DNA of 64,000 nucleotides from Prostheceraeus crozeri (lineage: Eukaryota > Platyhelminthes > Polycladida > Euryleptidae): the NCBI GenBank assembly GCA_907163375.1, contig CAJQUW010006864.1, positions 248,001-312,000 on the forward strand. The letters run 5' to 3'. Below the pieces are notes generated by a model. That model saw nothing but the letters and a program-made list of their open reading frames with translations. It was not told where the DNA came from and searched no databases. The position numbers and the translations under genes are program-made. Numbering within the stretch: position 1 is the first letter of the stretch; every line of letters begins with the position of its first letter. Below, one piece after another: positions 56,630 through 64,000 of this stretch.

Positions 56630-58234
56630 TTATTCTCGTGACCTAATATGTAGGGTCAAAACAGTAACACCACCAGAGAACGGTACTACTTCTCCTGCGT
56701 CATCATGAATTGATATGTCAATTCTATTGATGAAACTTCGGCTGATTGGTAGATACATTGTGTTAAAAAATTCTCGATTGATTAGTTGCTTCCTTACGGA
56801 TGAGAGAGGAAATGTGCGCAGAAGTGGGGCCTTAATGTCGCCAACCCTTGTATATTCAATAATGTTACAATAGACGTATAAGTTACTTATATCACGCTCT
56901 AGTGATGGGGCTGTATCGCCTATTGATGTGCCTTCATAAATAGTTGATTTTGAGAATCCCAATGTGGTCGTTAACACGCTATCCAGCTTGATAAGAGAGT
57001 TCTTCCCTACCTTTAGAATCATGCGTTTCTTATGTGGGTCATAAGAAAAGTGATATTCATCTGCATCAAGGTAATCTACACCAAACTCATCTAACTTTGT
57101 ACACAATTCAGATGGCGTTTTCAAGCTTTCAATGTTCAAATTAACTCTTTTTACAAGTTCACTGGAAGTAGACAATTCATCACCCAATATGTCTTCGCTG
57201 TATACGTGGATATCCCATGAAGCATTTGTTGATGCTTTGAGTTTAGAAGAGGACAATTGAACCTTGAATGTATCATTTAATTCTGTCAACCAAGGTGCGC
57301 TTTCAAGGCCCTTAAACATCCCAATCATTTCAGATCCGAATTCAATAACAGCGGACTCAGACTTTTTCAATGGTGTCTTTTTAGTAAAAACAATAAATTC
57401 TGCCTCCGTTTCAACAGTAAATAAAGTTACTTTCTCTTTCTTATATTCACAAGTCATTAACGTTTCTGGCACTGATTCTTGAAACTTTCTTGCAAAGTCT
57501 TCAACACTTCTAATGACCTCAAATTTATTTTTTACTCGGATGCTCCTTTTTTGTAATGCATACAATGGCACAATTCTACATTGAAAATCAGTGACTTTCC
57601 TCTCCGAATTCCACCCACGTCCATTGTACCAATACCTTGATGAGAAAGTTGTTCTGGAATACCCAAAAGTATGACTCAAATCCTTACCTAATACAAGAAG
57701 AACATGCTTCCCTTCCTTCATCAATTTTGTTGACCCCTTTATGACTGGTTTGTAGAATTTATTCAAAGTCAGCTTGAAGAGATCATTTATTCGTTCAAAC
57801 ATTCTACCGATTTCCTTTTCTGTATCTTGCAAGCTCATTGTGGGAACCTTAGAATCAAAAGTTGACGTTGCAAATGCCTTTTGAATTTTAATCATGTTTT
57901 GGACAGATGGTAAAGATGTTGAAAAAGGATGTAAAGTTAGATGATGAAAAGCCCATGTACCATGTAGACTATTTTGAAATATGCGAAAGCAATCATCCTT
58001 CTCTCGCACTTCTTTATGTAATTCAAAATAGTTGTTCTTTAGCAAACTGATATCGTTGTAATAAGTAATTTCAGTTAGAGCAACTTCATGGGGTCCATGC
58101 AGAGTAATTGGATTAGCGAATTCAACAGAGTATAGAGATGATTTGTTACTTGGGAATATCTTGGGGTTGCTATTGCTTGGAAGAATGATGTTGAAGTTAG
58201 TGGACATGTTAAACTCATACATGGAAGAAGGCAC
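56630..58234 (-). CDS. Polinton minor capsid (penton-like) candidate
   Basis: The 534-codon frame starts with FNIILPSNSNPKIFPSNKSS and ITLHGPHEVALTEITYYND. This is the recurrent N-terminal signature of the second large capsid-region protein in Polintons and adintoviruses. The rest is beta-rich, ending in VTVLTLHIRSRE. It is likely the single jelly-roll penton component, alone or fused to another domain. It looks whole. Confidence 0.65.
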   Translation of the reverse strand: MPSSMYEFNMSTNFNIILPSNSNPKIFPSNKSSLYSVEFANPITLHGPHEVALTEITYYNDISLLKNNYFELHKEVREKDDCFRIFQNSLHGTWAFHHLTLHPFSTSLPSVQNMIKIQKAFATSTFDSKVPTMSLQDTEKEIGRMFERINDLFKLTLNKFYKPVIKGSTKLMKEGKHVLLVLGKDLSHTFGYSRTTFSSRYWYNGRGWNSERKVTDFQCRIVPLYALQKRSIRVKNKFEVIRSVEDFARKFQESVPETLMTCEYKKEKVTLFTVETEAEFIVFTKKTPLKKSESAVIEFGSEMIGMFKGLESAPWLTELNDTFKVQLSSSKLKASTNASWDIHVYSEDILGDELSTSSELVKRVNLNIESLKTPSELCTKLDEFGVDYLDADEYHFSYDPHKKRMILKVGKNSLIKLDSVLTTTLGFSKSTIYEGTSIGDTAPSLERDISNLYVYCNIIEYTRVGDIKAPLLRTFPLSSVRKQLINREFFNTMYLPISRSFINRIDISIHDDAGEVVPFSGGVTVLTLHIRSRE

Positions 58235-58247
58235 ATGCTATATTAGC

Positions 58248-59387
58248 TTAAAAGTTACGAGTGTCTCCCACCTCCACATTTTGTAGATCCTGGTGCGTTA
58301 TCCAGCTATTGAATGAATCAGGATATCCTTTCCATTTAACTAGATTTTTCCTTTGATTGCCATGACCTTTCCTCCTAATTATTTGGTCAATCATATACAC
58401 CTCTTCACTTCTGTCTACTACTTGCAATTCATAAGAGTAAAATTTTCCTTCAATTGGATTGCCATGGTAATCTATTAATTTATACATGGTGGGACTAAAT
58501 TTTGTATTTACTTCATCCACAAAAAACTCTTCTTCAGTCCAATTAGGTAGATACCCCTTCTCAAATGCAGACTTAACCTTTGAAATCCGAACTCTATCAC
58601 CAACATTAATTTTCTTTTCATTGGAAATGTTTTTCGCTTTCTTATCATACAATCGAAGCCATACATCCATCGCATTATCTGGGATAACATCAACTGGTTT
58701 CATCTGAATGATTCGATGGTAGCTTTCATTGTAATTCTTAACAAATTTCTGCAGCTCACCTACCCAAACATGTGTATTTTTTGCGGTGAAATAGCGCCAT
58801 ATTTTTGTCTTCAGTGTGCGATTGAACCTCTCAACTATGGCAGCTTTATAAGCACTTTTGACACTAAACAATTCCACATTATGACTTTTAAGGAGACTTC
58901 GAACATGAGAGTTTTCGAATTCCTTCCCTTGATCGGTCTGTATTCTTTGCGGAACACGCCCCTCATCGAAAATGCTCTGAAAAGCCGCTTCAACTTCTGG
59001 TCCTCGTTTAGATTTCAGCGCACGTGCCCAAGCATAGCGAGATAAAATATCTATTACGGTTAAGATGTATTTATAGCCATCATTGTACTGTGATATCTGT
59101 TGCATGTCAGCCAAGTCCGCTTGCCATTGACTATCTATATTGTTAACAACATATTTTCTTGTTGGAAACCGCTTTCTCGCATTTTTGTGAAGAGTGTAAG
59201 TCGGTTGACTCCTCAACCACTTCTTGACTTTCTCTATTCCCACACCTGCTGCACGAGCTAGAACCTCCGGACGACTGAAACTTGCGGGATGATTTAAGTC
59301 GTAATAAATCTTTCTGAGTTTCACTGCTGTACTCATCGTCTTTGTTCTGATTTGCACGCGTATTACTCGCACAGCAACTGCTAACAC
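58248..59387 (-). CDS. Polinton RVE-type integrase with chromodomain
   Basis: The likely start is the internal MSTAVKLRKIYYDL. After a zinc/helix N-terminal part (YDLNHPASFSRPEVLARAAG) the catalytic core shows SQWQADLADMQQ, RIQTDQGKEFEN and AIVERFNRTLKT, the D-D-E triad. Near the C terminus YMIDQIIRRKG and NLVKWKGYPDSFNSWI form a chromodomain. It inserts the excised DNA, with 6-bp duplications in the family. The frame looks whole. Confidence 0.95.
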   Translation of the reverse strand: MLAVAVRVIRVQIRTKTMSTAVKLRKIYYDLNHPASFSRPEVLARAAGVGIEKVKKWLRSQPTYTLHKNARKRFPTRKYVVNNIDSQWQADLADMQQISQYNDGYKYILTVIDILSRYAWARALKSKRGPEVEAAFQSIFDEGRVPQRIQTDQGKEFENSHVRSLLKSHNVELFSVKSAYKAAIVERFNRTLKTKIWRYFTAKNTHVWVGELQKFVKNYNESYHRIIQMKPVDVIPDNAMDVWLRLYDKKAKNISNEKKINVGDRVRISKVKSAFEKGYLPNWTEEEFFVDEVNTKFSPTMYKLIDYHGNPIEGKFYSYELQVVDRSEEVYMIDQIIRRKGHGNQRKNLVKWKGYPDSFNSWITHQDLQNVEVGDTRNF

Positions 59388-59503
59388 AATTGATATAAAC
59401 CTCTATGCCCTCTTCTCCTTTACCTTCGAGCGCAGATTTCAAACAACAGCAAAATTTTTGTAACGACATGATATGAGAGAGGTAAGGCTTAATTCATATT
59501 TGC

Positions 59504-59602
59504 TTAATATTTACTATACTCCTTCGCAACACGCATTGAGCGCCTATTAGCTCTTTTTGGTTGCAGATCATCGGGATCATGAAGCTCTCGCTTGACCGCC
59601 AT
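59504..59602 (-). CDS. Small basic open frame upstream of the integrase
   Basis: A 32-residue frame starting MAVKRELHDPDDLQ and rich in Arg/Lys (KRANRRSMRVAKEY). It fills the only gap in the - strand gene block. It may be a short basic virion-type peptide or chance. Confidence 0.35.
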   Translation of the reverse strand: MAVKRELHDPDDLQPKRANRRSMRVAKEYSKY

Positions 59603-59623
59603 CGTGGGTGTTTTACTCTTTGA

Positions 59624-60184
59624 TCAATCTTGTAAGTGACCCTTATCCAATTCATTTACAGTCGGTCCTCCAATAATATTGTGAGGTACATTTTGATCAG
59701 ATAAAATTTTCTGAAAATATGTCCACCCTTGTGGTGCACCTAGTTTTCGCCTTACATCTCTGACAGCATATTGTAGAAGGTCATCCATGTGACTATTTCT
59801 AATAACATCACCAGTTGTTTCATCTATTATCTCCCCTCTCTCATTGAACTTCACATGTGGATCAATGAAGTCAAATAATCGCTCAGCGCGCACACGATAT
59901 GGTCGAGGTGTTGACAAGGTTATGAATCGTCGCAACTTGTCATGAATCTGTCGCCTCTCGTCAATGTTTTCTGCTGCTAACTGCATTCGTCGATAGGGAT
60001 CCTTAATCTTCTGAATTTCCATATCCTTTTGTGTTAGTTCCTTAAGTTGATTCGTAATAGGTTGATCTATATTTTTGACTTCCTGTGCACTTTGTAATGT
60101 AGTCAATTGTACATACTCCTCTTGAGGAATGACTACCATCTTTGAATACGACATGTTTGAAAATAATAAGGCAACAAAGTACAT
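59624..60184 (-). CDS. Polinton conserved protein (PW-like), unknown role
   Basis: The 186-codon frame probably starts at the internal MSYSKMVVIP. It contains IPQEEYVQLTTL, IKDPYRRMQLAAEN and a C-terminal block (HMDDLLQYAVRDVRRKLGAP, GWTYFQKILSD). This type of protein is usually found beside the ATPase in Polintons; its role is not known to me. It abuts the ATPase gene within 9 bp. Confidence 0.55.
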   Translation of the reverse strand: MYFVALLFSNMSYSKMVVIPQEEYVQLTTLQSAQEVKNIDQPITNQLKELTQKDMEIQKIKDPYRRMQLAAENIDERRQIHDKLRRFITLSTPRPYRVRAERLFDFIDPHVKFNERGEIIDETTGDVIRNSHMDDLLQYAVRDVRRKLGAPQGWTYFQKILSDQNVPHNIIGGPTVNELDKGHLQD

Positions 60185-60193
60185 TGCTTAAAA

Positions 60194-60829
60194 CTAACTG
60201 TGAACCGAGAAAACTGTCATTGGTTCAGCGGAGTTAGGTATGATATTTGTTCGAAATCGAAGTCGTTCCGGACATTCCTGGGTTAGATCAATAAATAGAT
60301 AACCATGTGGTTTCTTTGTTACATCTTCATATATTTTTGAAAGTACTTTAGGTTGTTGAGGTAATATCTGTCTACTGAGATGATGTATCTGACTGCTATC
60401 TCTTGGATTTTTAAATATTGCCAAATAATGTGTATTCAAACTTCTAGTTCTTTGCTCTTTCCCTCCATCGAAGATGTTTTGGGTGATGTAGATAATAAAA
60501 GCTTCCCTATGATGTGCAGTTTGAATGAACATTTCAGTTACATCCTTTGAAGATTTGCTTTCTCGTAATAGATCATTTAATACTAGTAAGTCACCTGCTT
60601 TGATATCCTCAGTTGATGGCAACCCTTGCTTCACCTCATAACCTTTCTGGCGAAGTGCAGAGTGTAGTTGTGGTTGAAATATTCCATAATACCATTTGAC
60701 TCTCTTAATTTCCTTGTTAAACATTTCATTTCTATATTGTATCAATTCAGTTACAAATGTAGTTTTACCGGACTGACTTGGTCCAGCGACACACATTGTG
60801 CGATCAGTGAATAGACGAAAATCTGTCAT
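60194..60829 (-). CDS. Polinton DNA-packaging ATPase (FtsK/HerA type)
   Basis: The 211-codon frame has Walker A GPSQSGKTTF at residue ~16 and Walker B-like GDLLVLNDLL at ~80. A sensor-like AFIIYITQNIFDGG follows. The C-terminal half is short, as in the adenovirus IVa2/A32 superfamily. In the family it pumps the genome into the capsid. The frame looks whole. Confidence 0.9.
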   Translation of the reverse strand: MTDFRLFTDRTMCVAGPSQSGKTTFVTELIQYRNEMFNKEIKRVKWYYGIFQPQLHSALRQKGYEVKQGLPSTEDIKAGDLLVLNDLLRESKSSKDVTEMFIQTAHHREAFIIYITQNIFDGGKEQRTRSLNTHYLAIFKNPRDSSQIHHLSRQILPQQPKVLSKIYEDVTKKPHGYLFIDLTQECPERLRFRTNIIPNSAEPMTVFSVHS

Positions 60830-60970
60830 CTGATAATTCCATTAACATTAAACTCATCATCCCGTTAATTTTGCTTAGAACAACAAAACAGACACATGCT
60901 CCAGATCACGTTTATTTACATTCAGAATAGAAACTTTCAAGTTACATTTACAAATTAAAACATTTACAAA

Positions 60971-61705
60971 TTAAAACATTTGTGTTTCCTCATCACAATT
61001 AGGATTATAAAAAGTTTTCAAGTCAGCATCTTGGCGCTTCAACTTCAATTTAGGATTCCCATCTTTAGATTTCCGCCCTCGCTTTTTGCTCTCTTCCTTC
61101 CCATCACTTGAAGCAGTCTTATCAATGTTAATTAAACATTTATCAATTGGTAGTGGTTCATAGACTAGTTGAAGAACCTTCATTTGTAAAGATGCGACTT
61201 TACCAGTCGAACCATGTGAACCAATATGAAGTCCGGTAACGTGCACTAAGGCCATATAGCGACCCCGTTTGAGATCCTCACATTCCATCGCGTTTGTAAA
61301 GAGATCGAATGCTTGAAAATGATCCGATAGTTTTAAAAACAGTGTATCGAATTCCGGCAATTCCTTATAACCAACTCCTTCCTCTAATGCCTTTCTCCAA
61401 TGAGTGGGAGCACTTTCAGGCAGCTCAACACATTCTTTCGCGAAAGAGTCAATAGTTTTAAGAATCACCTGTTGCCATTTTGGAAAAGTCACTCGCATTT
61501 GTCTCATATTGCTATACCCTGATGTAGACATACCATTACTGTGGAAGAATGGAACTTGAAGATAAAAGCCATCATCACCATAATTCAAGGTTTGAAAGTA
61601 GAATGTATTTCCAATCGCTTGCACCTTTCGTGTCGGACGAAGCTTCAAGAGATCTTTCTCAAAAGCGTCACCTTCCTCTCTGATTGTATACATTTTCTGA
61701 GTCAT
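60971..61705 (-). CDS. Polinton protein, unknown, possibly DNA-binding
   Basis: A 244-codon frame with TATATAAG ~90 bp upstream on - (61,792-61,799). A mixed alpha/beta N-terminal two thirds (RKVQAIGNTFYFQTLNY...) is followed by a Lys/Arg-rich tail (KKRGRKSKDGNPKLKLKR). A single-strand DNA-binding or replication accessory role is conceivable, but no motif proves it. Confidence 0.55.
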   Translation of the reverse strand: MTQKMYTIREEGDAFEKDLLKLRPTRKVQAIGNTFYFQTLNYGDDGFYLQVPFFHSNGMSTSGYSNMRQMRVTFPKWQQVILKTIDSFAKECVELPESAPTHWRKALEEGVGYKELPEFDTLFLKLSDHFQAFDLFTNAMECEDLKRGRYMALVHVTGLHIGSHGSTGKVASLQMKVLQLVYEPLPIDKCLINIDKTASSDGKEESKKRGRKSKDGNPKLKLKRQDADLKTFYNPNCDEETQMF

Positions 61706-61856
61706 GTTTCAACAAGTACTAATTCGGAGCTTTCAACCAGCGCAAATGAATTGTCACTTGAAAGTGATAAAATATCATTAAAGCGTCTTCCTTATATACA
61801 CCTATATATGACTCATCAATCAAAGTGATGACGTGTCACTTTATGATTCGCTAACC

Positions 61857-62249
61857 TTATATTAACATTGCAGCAGTTTCTGCAATCCTTCCAAGCGGAC
61901 TATTGATTACACCATTAATACTGTTTCCAATATCATTTAACATACTTAGAAACCCACCACCACCGCGCTGAATTAAGTTTCGCCTTTTCTTATCACTACT
62001 CCTTGGATTTGAAAACTTTTTTATGCTATTCAAAGAGCCAGCATTGAACACAGGCTTGTAAATAGGTAGACATTTGTGTATTGCAAAAGCTAAATCACGA
62101 ATGAAATCATCACTTGAATTTTGAATCAATTTACACTTCTTCTTATCATCATGTATCCTGTTTAACTTTCGCAACGCCTTTTTAAACTGACTTGAAGGTT
62201 TGAAGGACCGTTTCGATTGACGAGAAGATGCCTTCCGTTTTACAGACAT
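61857..62249 (-). CDS. Polinton basic core-type protein
   Basis: The 130-codon frame is basic at its N terminus (KRKASSRQSKRSF...), with a helical middle. It ends in a Gly-rich motif (RGGGGFLSML) and a hydrophobic tail. A similar small protein with a Lys-rich body and GG-FL end is common in Polintons and compared with adenovirus core proteins. A TATATAA box lies ~60 bp upstream (near 62,310). Confidence 0.55.
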   Translation of the reverse strand: MSVKRKASSRQSKRSFKPSSQFKKALRKLNRIHDDKKKCKLIQNSSDDFIRDLAFAIHKCLPIYKPVFNAGSLNSIKKFSNPRSSDKKRRNLIQRGGGGFLSMLNDIGNSINGVINSPLGRIAETAAMLI

Positions 62250-62377
62250 TTTTATTCTAATATGGAAATAGATAATACAATTACAATTTTTGCTTAGTAC
62301 TTACAACATTATATATAAAAGTTTACAAGCATTCACACAGAGTTTGTTGCTGGTACTTATAAAATTACATAAAACAC

Positions 62378-63001
62378 TTAACAAGTTGTAGATGGAAACT
62401 GATATACACTCACATCGGCTAGAGTCTGATTTGTAGCAGTTATGAACTGCTCAATGTCTTTCATTAGATGTTTTGAAATTGGACAGCACATACAGCAGGG
62501 CTTTGAATGGAAAGTCTTTAAAATATTGGCATAGTATGCCCGCAAACTGATTACCTCAGAATGTCCTTGAGCAGCCACATTGATGCTTACTGATGGCGGT
62601 CCACTGAACAAGTCCAGTTTGCATTTGTCACCCTTCTCGTCATAGTAGCTGGAGGTGATAATGTCATGGAGACATGTGTTGAGTTTCCGTTGGATACTGC
62701 TGCACCAACAGCGAGAGTATTCCGGTACAATCTCCGTTTGCGCTAGTGGGCGAAATACTTCATTGAGCCAAAATCTTGCAACTCGTGTAAGAGCGTTGTT
62801 CACGACTCTCATTAACATTCTCTGCACCACAACGTCCTCTCCGCAGCGGAAATACTTCACTATTTCCTCCATCAGATCCACCAAATCCGCTTTATAGCCA
62901 GTTATATTCACGCCAGAATAAAATATATTGCCGGTGAAGAGTTGACTTGGGTAAATTATTGAAATGGGAATGTTGGTAGTGAACGACATGCTGATTGACA
63001 T
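62378..63001 (-). CDS. Polinton protein of unknown function
   Basis: A 207-codon frame with a TATA box ~50 bp upstream on - (63,049-63,057). It has a helical middle (YKADLVDLMEEIVKYFRCGE), several Cys including KPCCMCCPISKH, and no recognised domain. It lies between the core-type protein and the RING gene, in the cargo zone near the right terminus. Confidence 0.5.
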   Translation of the reverse strand: MSISMSFTTNIPISIIYPSQLFTGNIFYSGVNITGYKADLVDLMEEIVKYFRCGEDVVVQRMLMRVVNNALTRVARFWLNEVFRPLAQTEIVPEYSRCWCSSIQRKLNTCLHDIITSSYYDEKGDKCKLDLFSGPPSVSINVAAQGHSEVISLRAYYANILKTFHSKPCCMCCPISKHLMKDIEQFITATNQTLADVSVYQFPSTTC

Positions 63002-63111
63002 TGTATTAGCCTCAAATTATGCTTGAAATAGAACGGTACAATGTCCTCCTTATATAGAAAAGTCAAACAAAGACACAATAGTGACCAATCACAGACCTGC
63101 ATGATGACTCA

Positions 63112-63624
63112 TCATGCACGATATACAGTGACTGTTGAAGATATTTCTTGATCGCAAAGGGGACAAGATGAAGTTTCAAAGGGTACATAACATGTAGAAC
63201 ACATAACGCTATGAGAACATGGCAAAAAGAGAAGGGATCGTTCCTGTTTAAAACATTTAACGCAGTTCCGTTCACATAATAATTTAAATGTCTCTTGTTC
63301 TAATTTCCTTCTGAAGTCACTTTTATTGGGAGAACTTTTTATTAAAACACTGTCAGATGTCTCCTTCTTTCCATATCGTTCCAATTTGATCCTCCTAATT
63401 TCACTATCATTGCAGTGTAGCATGGAGAAATCCTCTATTCACCTACGATCCAAATTGTGATTCATAGCATGCTCATCTAGATCCATTAGTCGATCAACTA
63501 AATCACCAGCGTTGATATTTTCACTGAGATTTGTTACAGTTTCTATGGCTTTGAACGAATATCCAATGTCTCTTGCGACAACCCACGACGTTGGGATACT
63601 AGTCATCATTATGTATGTCATCAA
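63112..63624 (-). CDS. IAP-like UBA and RING cargo region in Polinton
   Basis: The downstream frame (63423-63112) ends with a RING: CVKCFKQERSLLFLPCSHSV, then CSTCY, CPLCDQEI and a TVTVYRA end. These match the C-terminal RING of inhibitor-of-apoptosis proteins (CKVC...VVFIPCGHLVVC...CPICR..I..TVRTF). The adjoining frame (63624-63439) has a UBA-like segment (IGYSFKAIETVTNLSENINA) as in cIAPs. No BIR domain is seen. The two frames are separate, so about one break is present. The likely role is ubiquitin ligase activity against host cell-death factors. Confidence 0.7.
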
Positions 63625-63706
63625 AAAACTAACTCATATTTATAGCATAGTTTGTCTACGTAAAAGGAAAATCAATGTGTCATCTTGATTACAATGGTTT
63701 CAATAG

Positions 63707-64000
63707 TCACAATAGTCGCAATTGAGCAAACCCATTCAAAATCAAACAACGGACGTCTATCGGTACGTACCCAAGTGCTCAGAACCAAACCACACAAGTT
63801 CGATCATAGACGTTCCGAAACACAGTGTACTCAACTGAGTGTACCAAACACATGTACCTATCCAGTAAAACAGATCTCATACAAGTTCCTATTCATAACA
63901 CTGAATTATACATGTACCTATCCATGTGCCTATCGATAACTAAATTATACATGTACCTATCCATGTACCTATCCATGTACCTATTGATAACACTAAATTT
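63707..64000. repeat. Polinton right terminal inverted repeat
   Basis: Inverse of 43,290-43,583, ending at the window edge with the same CATGTACCTATC tandem units. Confidence 0.95.

Larger units (their letters stand above)
43271..64000. mobile_element. Polinton (Maverick), near complete
   Basis: Inverted terminal repeats bracket about 20.7 kb. The full core set is present: protein-primed DNA polymerase on +; protease, capsid proteins, retroviral-type integrase and packaging ATPase on -. Additional cargo genes and non-coding repeats occupy the left third. The outer left edge is placed only to within ~40 bp, and the right end lies just beyond the window. The repeats differ at one site in ~294 bp, so the insertion is recent. 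The polymerase and a few other parts are broken, roughly four breaks in total, so this copy looks defective though most genes are open. Confidence 0.95.

Overview
This is AT-rich nuclear DNA from an animal, probably an invertebrate. The evidence is GT-AG introns of up to 10 kb, a metazoan FAM76-family gene, TTAGGG-type telomere repeats, and Penelope-like, pogo/Tigger, non-LTR and Polinton elements. The sequence alone does not fix the species. Only one host gene is clearly recognisable; most of the rest is mobile DNA of several ages.

Region 1 (1-7.4 kb) is a cluster of Penelope-like retroelements (PLEs). It opens with an apparently perfect inverted repeat, two head-to-head 1,490-bp arms around a 34-bp loop. 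The right arm runs on into a PLE with RT and GIY-YIG domains and a hammerhead-like tail. Immediately downstream is a second PLE of another subfamily, with a 798-codon open frame and ~480-bp direct pseudo-LTRs. A foldback of ~85-bp arms with a hammerhead-like core, bracketed by AT repeats, follows.

Region 2 (7.4-15.2 kb) holds a candidate 2.4-kb non-autonomous DNA transposon with 13-bp terminal inverted repeats and a decayed LINE fragment.

Region 3 (15.3-34.4 kb) is a FAM76A/B-like gene on the + strand. Five exons with consistent phases were found; the first coding exon was not. Intron 1 contains two inverted copies of one repeat family. One is interrupted by a 3.5-kb pogo/Tigger element, and the other preserves the empty site. 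Other introns hold a smaller pogo-like relic, a tRNA-like repeat and a PLE fragment.

Region 4 (34.4-43.2 kb) is intergenic: an RTE/SINE-type tail, a 5'-truncated PLE with a hammerhead-like tail, and a second pogo/Tigger element with a 437-codon transposase frame, a downstream zinc-finger segment and nearly identical termini.

Region 5 (43.3-64.0 kb) is an almost complete Polinton (Maverick), treated here as a fossil. Its terminal inverted repeats differ at one site in ~294 bp, so it is young. It has a protein-primed DNA polymerase on +, and protease, capsid genes, integrase and packaging ATPase on -. It also carries cargo: a possible TBP-fold protein, an IAP-like UBA/RING protein, C2H2 fingers and an intron-bearing gene. 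Non-coding curiosities include interstitial telomeric repeats and three hairpins with covarying stems and a common loop. The last outer bases lie beyond the window.
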